DNA from: Pseudomonas sp. HAR-UPW-AIA-41
GTDB taxonomy: Bacteria > Pseudomonadota > Gammaproteobacteria > Pseudomonadales > Pseudomonadaceae
DNA: 64,000 bases
Reading direction: 5' to 3'
Assembly: GCF_002304225.1 (NCBI RefSeq)
Contig: NZ_NSLB01000003.1
Span: forward strand, 332,293-396,292
In this document: positions 60,824 through 64,000 of the stretch, piece after piece
How positions within the stretch are numbered: position 1 is the stretch's first letter
Layout of the letters: each line of letters starts with the position of its first letter
The notes under the pieces: generated by a model
Database searches by the model: none
What the model was told of the DNA's origin: nothing
The model's input: the letters and a program-made list of their open reading frames with translations, nothing else
Translations under genes and position numbers: made by a program

Positions 60824-62251
60824 TCAGCGCTTGTTCATGGCCAGCATGCTGGCCTTTTCTTTGTCGAGCTGTGCCAGCAGCGGCTTGCTCATTTGCAGAA
60901 AGCGCTGCTTCTCATTGCGGGCGATGGGATCGGCCATCAGTTGCTTCTGGCTGAGTGGATCGACATGTACGCCGTTGACCTGGAACTCATAGTGCAGGTG
61001 TGGTCCGGTGGACAGTCCGGTGGTGCCGATATAGCCGATGATCTGGCCCTGGCGCACAGTGCTGCCGGTGCGGATGCCTTTGGCAAAGCCGTTCATATGG
61101 CCGTACAGGGTGCGGTAGCGGCTGCCGTGCTGAATGATGACGGTGTTGCCGTAGCCACCCTTGCGCCCAGCCAGTTGCACGCGGCCGTCCCCGGCGGCTT
61201 TGATCGGTGTGCCGCGTGGGGCGGCATAGTCGACACCCTTGTGCGCACGAATTTTGTTCAGGATCGGGTGGCGGCGCCCGTTGGAGAAGCGAGAACTGAT
61301 GCGGGCAAAATCCACCGGGGTGCGTATAAATGCTTTGCGCATGCTGTTGCCGTCGGCGGTGTAGTAGCTGCTAACGCCCTGTTTGTTGGTGTAGCGGATG
61401 GCGGTGAAGGTCTTGCCGCGGTTGATGAAGCGGGCTGCCAGAATCGCGCCGCTGCCAACGCGCTTGTCCTTGACCACTTTCTCTTCATACAGCACTTCAA
61501 AGCTGTCGCCGTCACGCAGATCCAGAGCGAAGTCGATGTCGTAGCCAAAGATATTGGCCATATCCATCGCCAGCGCATGGCTCATGCCGGCGCGTTTGGT
61601 TGCGACAAACAGCGAGCTGTCGATAACGCCACGGGCGTAGGTTTGGCGTACCTCGGGTTTGATCAGGTCGCGCTTGAAGACAAAGCCCTTGTCGGTTTTG
61701 CTCAGCTGAATGCTTTCGAGGTCGCTGAGTTTCGAGCGGACACCCTCAAAATCACCCGTTGAAGTCAGCTTGAACTCAAGTACCTGTCCAACCTTGAGGT
61801 GCGATAGCTGCTTCGCCTCCTTGCTGCTGGCAAGCAGTTCGTGCACCAGCTGGTTGTCGAACCCGGCCTGCGCAAAAACTGTCGACAAGGTATCGCCCTT
61901 ACCCACAGTAATAGTCTTGCGGGTCGGGTCTGCAGGCGTTTGGCTGACGGTGTTTGAGCTTTCTTTATTAGTCGCGTCTTTTCCGGCGCTGTTCTTCTGG
62001 ACTGGATTGCCTGTTTGCGAAAAGGGCGATCCCTCTGTCTCCCCTGTGACGGACTCTGGTCGGAGATCGTCATTTTCCTGAATGATGCGCTCGGCATCGG
62101 CTTCAAGGTCGAGGTCAATCAGAGTTCTTTTCGCCTCGACGTCGCTCGAGGGGAACACCAGGAGAGCCAGGCTCAAGAGCGCAGCGACGCCGCTGGCAGC
62201 CAGCAGGTGCGTCTTCGGGTAGCGCGGCGCTTTAGAAACGTTATGCGTCAT
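60824..62251 (-). CDS. M23-family murein endopeptidase with OapA/LysM-like region
   Basis: A 475-residue envelope protein of the MepM/YebA type that cuts peptidoglycan cross-links during growth. A TM helix or uncleaved signal (about 16-36), a low-complexity Ser/Thr/Asn linker, a LysM/OapA-like domain (TITVGKGDTLSTVFAQAG near 115), and a C-terminal M23 domain with zinc ligands in HKGVDYAAPRGTPIKAA (H...D) and GPHLHYEF (HLH near 430). Upstream, divergent from tyrS, is an AT-rich 182 bp stretch (62252-62433) probably holding both promoters. Confidence 0.92.
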   Translation of the reverse strand: MTHNVSKAPRYPKTHLLAASGVAALLSLALLVFPSSDVEAKRTLIDLDLEADAERIIQENDDLRPESVTGETEGSPFSQTGNPVQKNSAGKDATNKESSNTVSQTPADPTRKTITVGKGDTLSTVFAQAGFDNQLVHELLASSKEAKQLSHLKVGQVLEFKLTSTGDFEGVRSKLSDLESIQLSKTDKGFVFKRDLIKPEVRQTYARGVIDSSLFVATKRAGMSHALAMDMANIFGYDIDFALDLRDGDSFEVLYEEKVVKDKRVGSGAILAARFINRGKTFTAIRYTNKQGVSSYYTADGNSMRKAFIRTPVDFARISSRFSNGRRHPILNKIRAHKGVDYAAPRGTPIKAAGDGRVQLAGRKGGYGNTVIIQHGSRYRTLYGHMNGFAKGIRTGSTVRQGQIIGYIGTTGLSTGPHLHYEFQVNGVHVDPLSQKQLMADPIARNEKQRFLQMSKPLLAQLDKEKASMLAMNKR

Positions 62252-62433
62252 GGCTTCGAATGGCGTTTTTCAATATATATAACTGCCTAAAATATAACCA
62301 AAATCTGTTAGCAGCAAGCTCCGGCCGACGTCTCGCACGCGGGCGGCGGCTTTGCTTGGGCAAAACTTGTAATTAGTCAGTGATCTTGTATGGTTGGTTC
62401 CCTTTTTTGTGCTGGTCTAGTGTGGGGCCTGAG

Positions 62434-63630
62434 ATGAAGTCGGTAGAAGAGCAGCTGGCGCTGATCAAGCGTGGTGCGGAAGAGGTTCTGGTTGAAGCGG
62501 AACTGGTTGAAAAGCTCAAGCGCGGCCAGCCGTTGCGTGTCAAGGCCGGTTTTGACCCGACTGCGCCGGATCTGCATCTCGGGCACACTGTGCTTATTAA
62601 TAAGCTGCGCCAGTTCCAGGAGTTGGGGCATCAGGTGATTTTCCTGATCGGCGATTTCACCGGGATGATCGGTGATCCTTCTGGCAAGAGCGCTACGCGC
62701 CCGCCGCTGACGCGCGAGCAGGTGCTGGAAAATGCCGAAACCTACAAGGCGCAGGTGTTCAAGATTCTGGATCCGGCCAGGACCGAGGTGGCGTTTAATG
62801 CCTCTTGGATGGACAAGCTGACGCCTGCTGACTTTATCCGTCTCGCGTCTCAGTACACCGTAGCGCGCATGCTTGAGCGTGACGATTTCAATAAGCGTTA
62901 CAGCGATAACCAGCCAATCGCTATTCATGAGTTCCTTTATCCGCTGGTGCAGGGTTACGACTCTGTGGCGCTCAAAGCTGATGTCGAGCTGGGTGGTACT
63001 GATCAGAAGTTCAACCTGCTCATGGGGCGTGAGCTTCAGCGTGCCTACGGCCAGGAGCCGCAGTGCATTGTCACCATGCCTCTGCTGGAGGGGCTGGATG
63101 GCGTGAAGAAGATGTCCAAGTCGCTGAATAACTATGTGGGTATTCAGGAGGCGCCGGGCGTGATGTACAGCAAGCTGGTGTCTATTCCCGATGCTTTGAT
63201 GTGGCGTTACTTCGAGCTCTTGAGCTTCCGCTCCATGGAGGAGATCGAGCAGTTCAAGCAGGATGTCCTGGCTGGTGCCAATCCGCGTGATATCAAGATC
63301 AAGCTGGCTGAGGAGATTGTCGCGCGCTTCCATGGTGAAGAGGCGGCTGCTTCGGCGCATCGTTCGGCTGGCAATCGCATGAAGGATGGCGAGCTGCCGG
63401 AGGATTTGCCGACCGTGGTTATTGCGTCGGCTGAGGATATGCCCATAGCGGCGGCTCTTAATCGGGCTGGCTTGGTAAAGAATGCTGCGGCAGCGCGCGA
63501 CCTGCTGGGGGCTGGGACGGTCAAGGTAGATGGTGAGGTGGTCGATCGTGCTTTTGTTCTGAAAGTGGGCTCCTCTTATATCTGCCAGGCCGGCAAGAAG
63601 GCTTTTGCTCGTATTGAGGTAAAAGGCTGA
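62434..63630 (+). CDS. tyrS: Tyrosyl-tRNA synthetase TyrS
   Basis: Charges tRNA-Tyr, 398 residues. Class I motifs: HLGH at residues 48-51 and KMSKS in [13 protein letters not shown] near 232. A C-terminal S4 RNA-binding domain (about 335-398) is present. The start at 62434 ([11 protein letters not shown]) is chosen over an ATG 18 codons upstream by family length. Codon use is visibly more AT-ended than in neighbours. It lies directly before an rRNA operon promoter region, as in P. aeruginosa. Confidence 0.97.
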   Translation: MKSVEEQLALIKRGAEEVLVEAELVEKLKRGQPLRVKAGFDPTAPDLHLGHTVLINKLRQFQELGHQVIFLIGDFTGMIGDPSGKSATRPPLTREQVLENAETYKAQVFKILDPARTEVAFNASWMDKLTPADFIRLASQYTVARMLERDDFNKRYSDNQPIAIHEFLYPLVQGYDSVALKADVELGGTDQKFNLLMGRELQRAYGQEPQCIVTMPLLEGLDGVKKMSKSLNNYVGIQEAPGVMYSKLVSIPDALMWRYFELLSFRSMEEIEQFKQDVLAGANPRDIKIKLAEEIVARFHGEEAAASAHRSAGNRMKDGELPEDLPTVVIASAEDMPIAAALNRAGLVKNAAAARDLLGAGTVKVDGEVVDRAFVLKVGSSYICQAGKKAFARIEVKG

Positions 63631-63650
63631 TTTATTTTGCTTTTCGGGGG

Positions 63651-63678
63651 TTGACGTCGAAATCTGCGGCCCTATAAT
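63651..63678 (+). promoter_or_regulatory. rrn promoter P1
   Basis: TTGACG (63651-63656), 16 bp, TATAAT (63673-63678), followed by a GCGCCCC discriminator of the kind associated with stringent control. It is 20 bp after the tyrS stop. Confidence 0.75.
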
Positions 63679-63775
63679 GCGCCCCACTTTCAGCGCTTCT
63701 GCAAAGAAAGCCTTCCAAAACAATAAGTTATGTTCTGGTTGGTGCTGAGAGTAGGGGCTTGGTTATACGGCTCCG

Positions 63776-63802
63776 CACTTTTGAAGAAGGTTTTCAAAAG
63801 TG
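63776..63802 (+). repeat. Inverted repeat in the rrn leader
   Basis: CACTTTTGAA-N7-TTCAAAAGTG, a 10-bp perfect dyad between rrn promoters P1 and P2. It could form a hairpin in the P1 transcript or bind a regulator; no T-run follows. Confidence 0.6.
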
Positions 63803-63815
63803 GCTGTGGAGGGTG

Positions 63816-63843
63816 TTGACAGCGATCGATGATCCTGTAGAAT
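63816..63843 (+). promoter_or_regulatory. rrn promoter P2
   Basis: TTGACA (63816-63821), 16 bp, TAGAAT (63838-63843), then a TTGCCTCCCGC discriminator. Same spacing as P1 and P3. Confidence 0.75.
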
Positions 63844-63923
63844 TTGCCTCCCGCTGACGAGAAGCTGAATGGCTGATCGGAAGCGCAAGCGATTGAGTAG
63901 AAAAGAAATTTTCGAAAAAGAGC

Positions 63924-63951
63924 TTGACGGGTTGAAGAGGTGCTGTAGAAT
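63924..63951 (+). promoter_or_regulatory. rrn promoter P3
   Basis: TTGACG (63924-63929), 16 bp, TAGAAT (63946-63951), then GCGCGCC. Preceded by an A/T-rich stretch (AAAAGAAATTTTCGAAAAAG) that looks like an UP element. Confidence 0.8.
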
Positions 63952-63985
63952 GCGCGCCTCGGTTGAGACGAAGGCTTAACCAAAC

Positions 63986-63997
63986 GCTCTTTAACAA
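63986..63997 (+). promoter_or_regulatory. rRNA boxA antitermination element
   Basis: GCTCTTTAACAA matches the rrn boxA bound by NusB/NusE. It shows that the rRNA operon (16S first) starts just beyond the right edge. The stretch 63631-64000 holds no protein gene. Confidence 0.85.
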
Positions 63998-64000
63998 GTT

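Overview
The window comes from the chromosome of a GC-rich gammaproteobacterium of the genus Pseudomonas in the broad sense. The evidence is the gene order and near-identical proteins: bioBFHCD, an rpsU-dnaG-rpoD block beside an rmcA-like gene, tsaD/plsY/folB/folK/cca, the spoVR-yeaH-prkA stress cluster, glpE-apaH-apaG-rsmA-pdxA-surA-lptD, amgK-murU-djlA, trpEGDC, vfr, coq7, argC, erpA, anmK, an M23 peptidase and tyrS, ending at an rrn promoter. This broadly follows the P. aeruginosa PAO1 order from about PA0486 to PA0668 as I remember it, with large blocks absent. No phage, integron, CRISPR array or intact insertion sequence was seen. The DNA is almost entirely core genome.

Layout. 1-2,400: start of srkA and a modEAB molybdate locus that lacks modC. 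2,400-7,700: comF divergent from the biotin operon bioB-F-H-C-D, with a BirA-type operator inside the comF 5' end. The bioD 3' end is replaced by a ~143 bp MITE-like palindromic element. 7,900-14,400: two small uncharacterised genes (one an HEXXH putative metalloprotease), then two paralogous acyl-CoA dehydrogenases with a membrane diguanylate cyclase between them. The first dehydrogenase has a promoter overlapped by two PsrA-type boxes. 14,400-23,900: a periplasmic endonuclease, an unannotated RsmY-type small RNA with a GacA box, tRNA-Ile2(CAU), an RmcA-like GGDEF/EAL protein, and rpoD-dnaG-rpsU. 24,000-28,400: tsaD, plsY, folB, folK, cca and a lipoprotein. 28,400-41,200: spoVR-yeaH-prkA, then glpE/apaH/apaG/rsmA/pdxA/surA/lptD, all on the minus strand. 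41,300-50,530: amgK-murU-djlA, a DUF3530 hydrolase, rpe-gph, a Trp-rich leader peptide and a contiguous trpEGDC operon. 50,590-62,250: vfr, an OsmC-like protein, coq7, a secreted FGE-domain protein, a HIT protein, an AAA ATPase, a DUF805 protein, a nitronate monooxygenase, hemJ, argC, erpA with an IscR-like site, anmK and a LysM/M23 peptidase. 62,430-64,000: tyrS and three tandem rrn promoters with a boxA.

How the genes connect. Biotin synthesis and fatty-acid oxidation genes sit next to each other, each with a recognisable operator. Second-messenger control is represented by the diguanylate cyclase, the RmcA-like protein and Vfr, together with the Gac/Rsm RNA. AmgK, MurU and AnmK are three parts of peptidoglycan MurNAc recycling. 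SurA and LptD work together in outer-membrane assembly, and TsaD, Cca, RsmA, TyrS, the tRNA and rpsU serve translation.

No wholly new multi-gene system was found. The observations most worth a second look are the RsmY gene, the MITE-like element at the bioD stop codon, the tandem PsrA boxes, the BirA and IscR sites, the trp attenuator region, the missing modC, and the composition shift inside lptD. Coordinates come from reading the sequence by eye; no database search or folding program was run.
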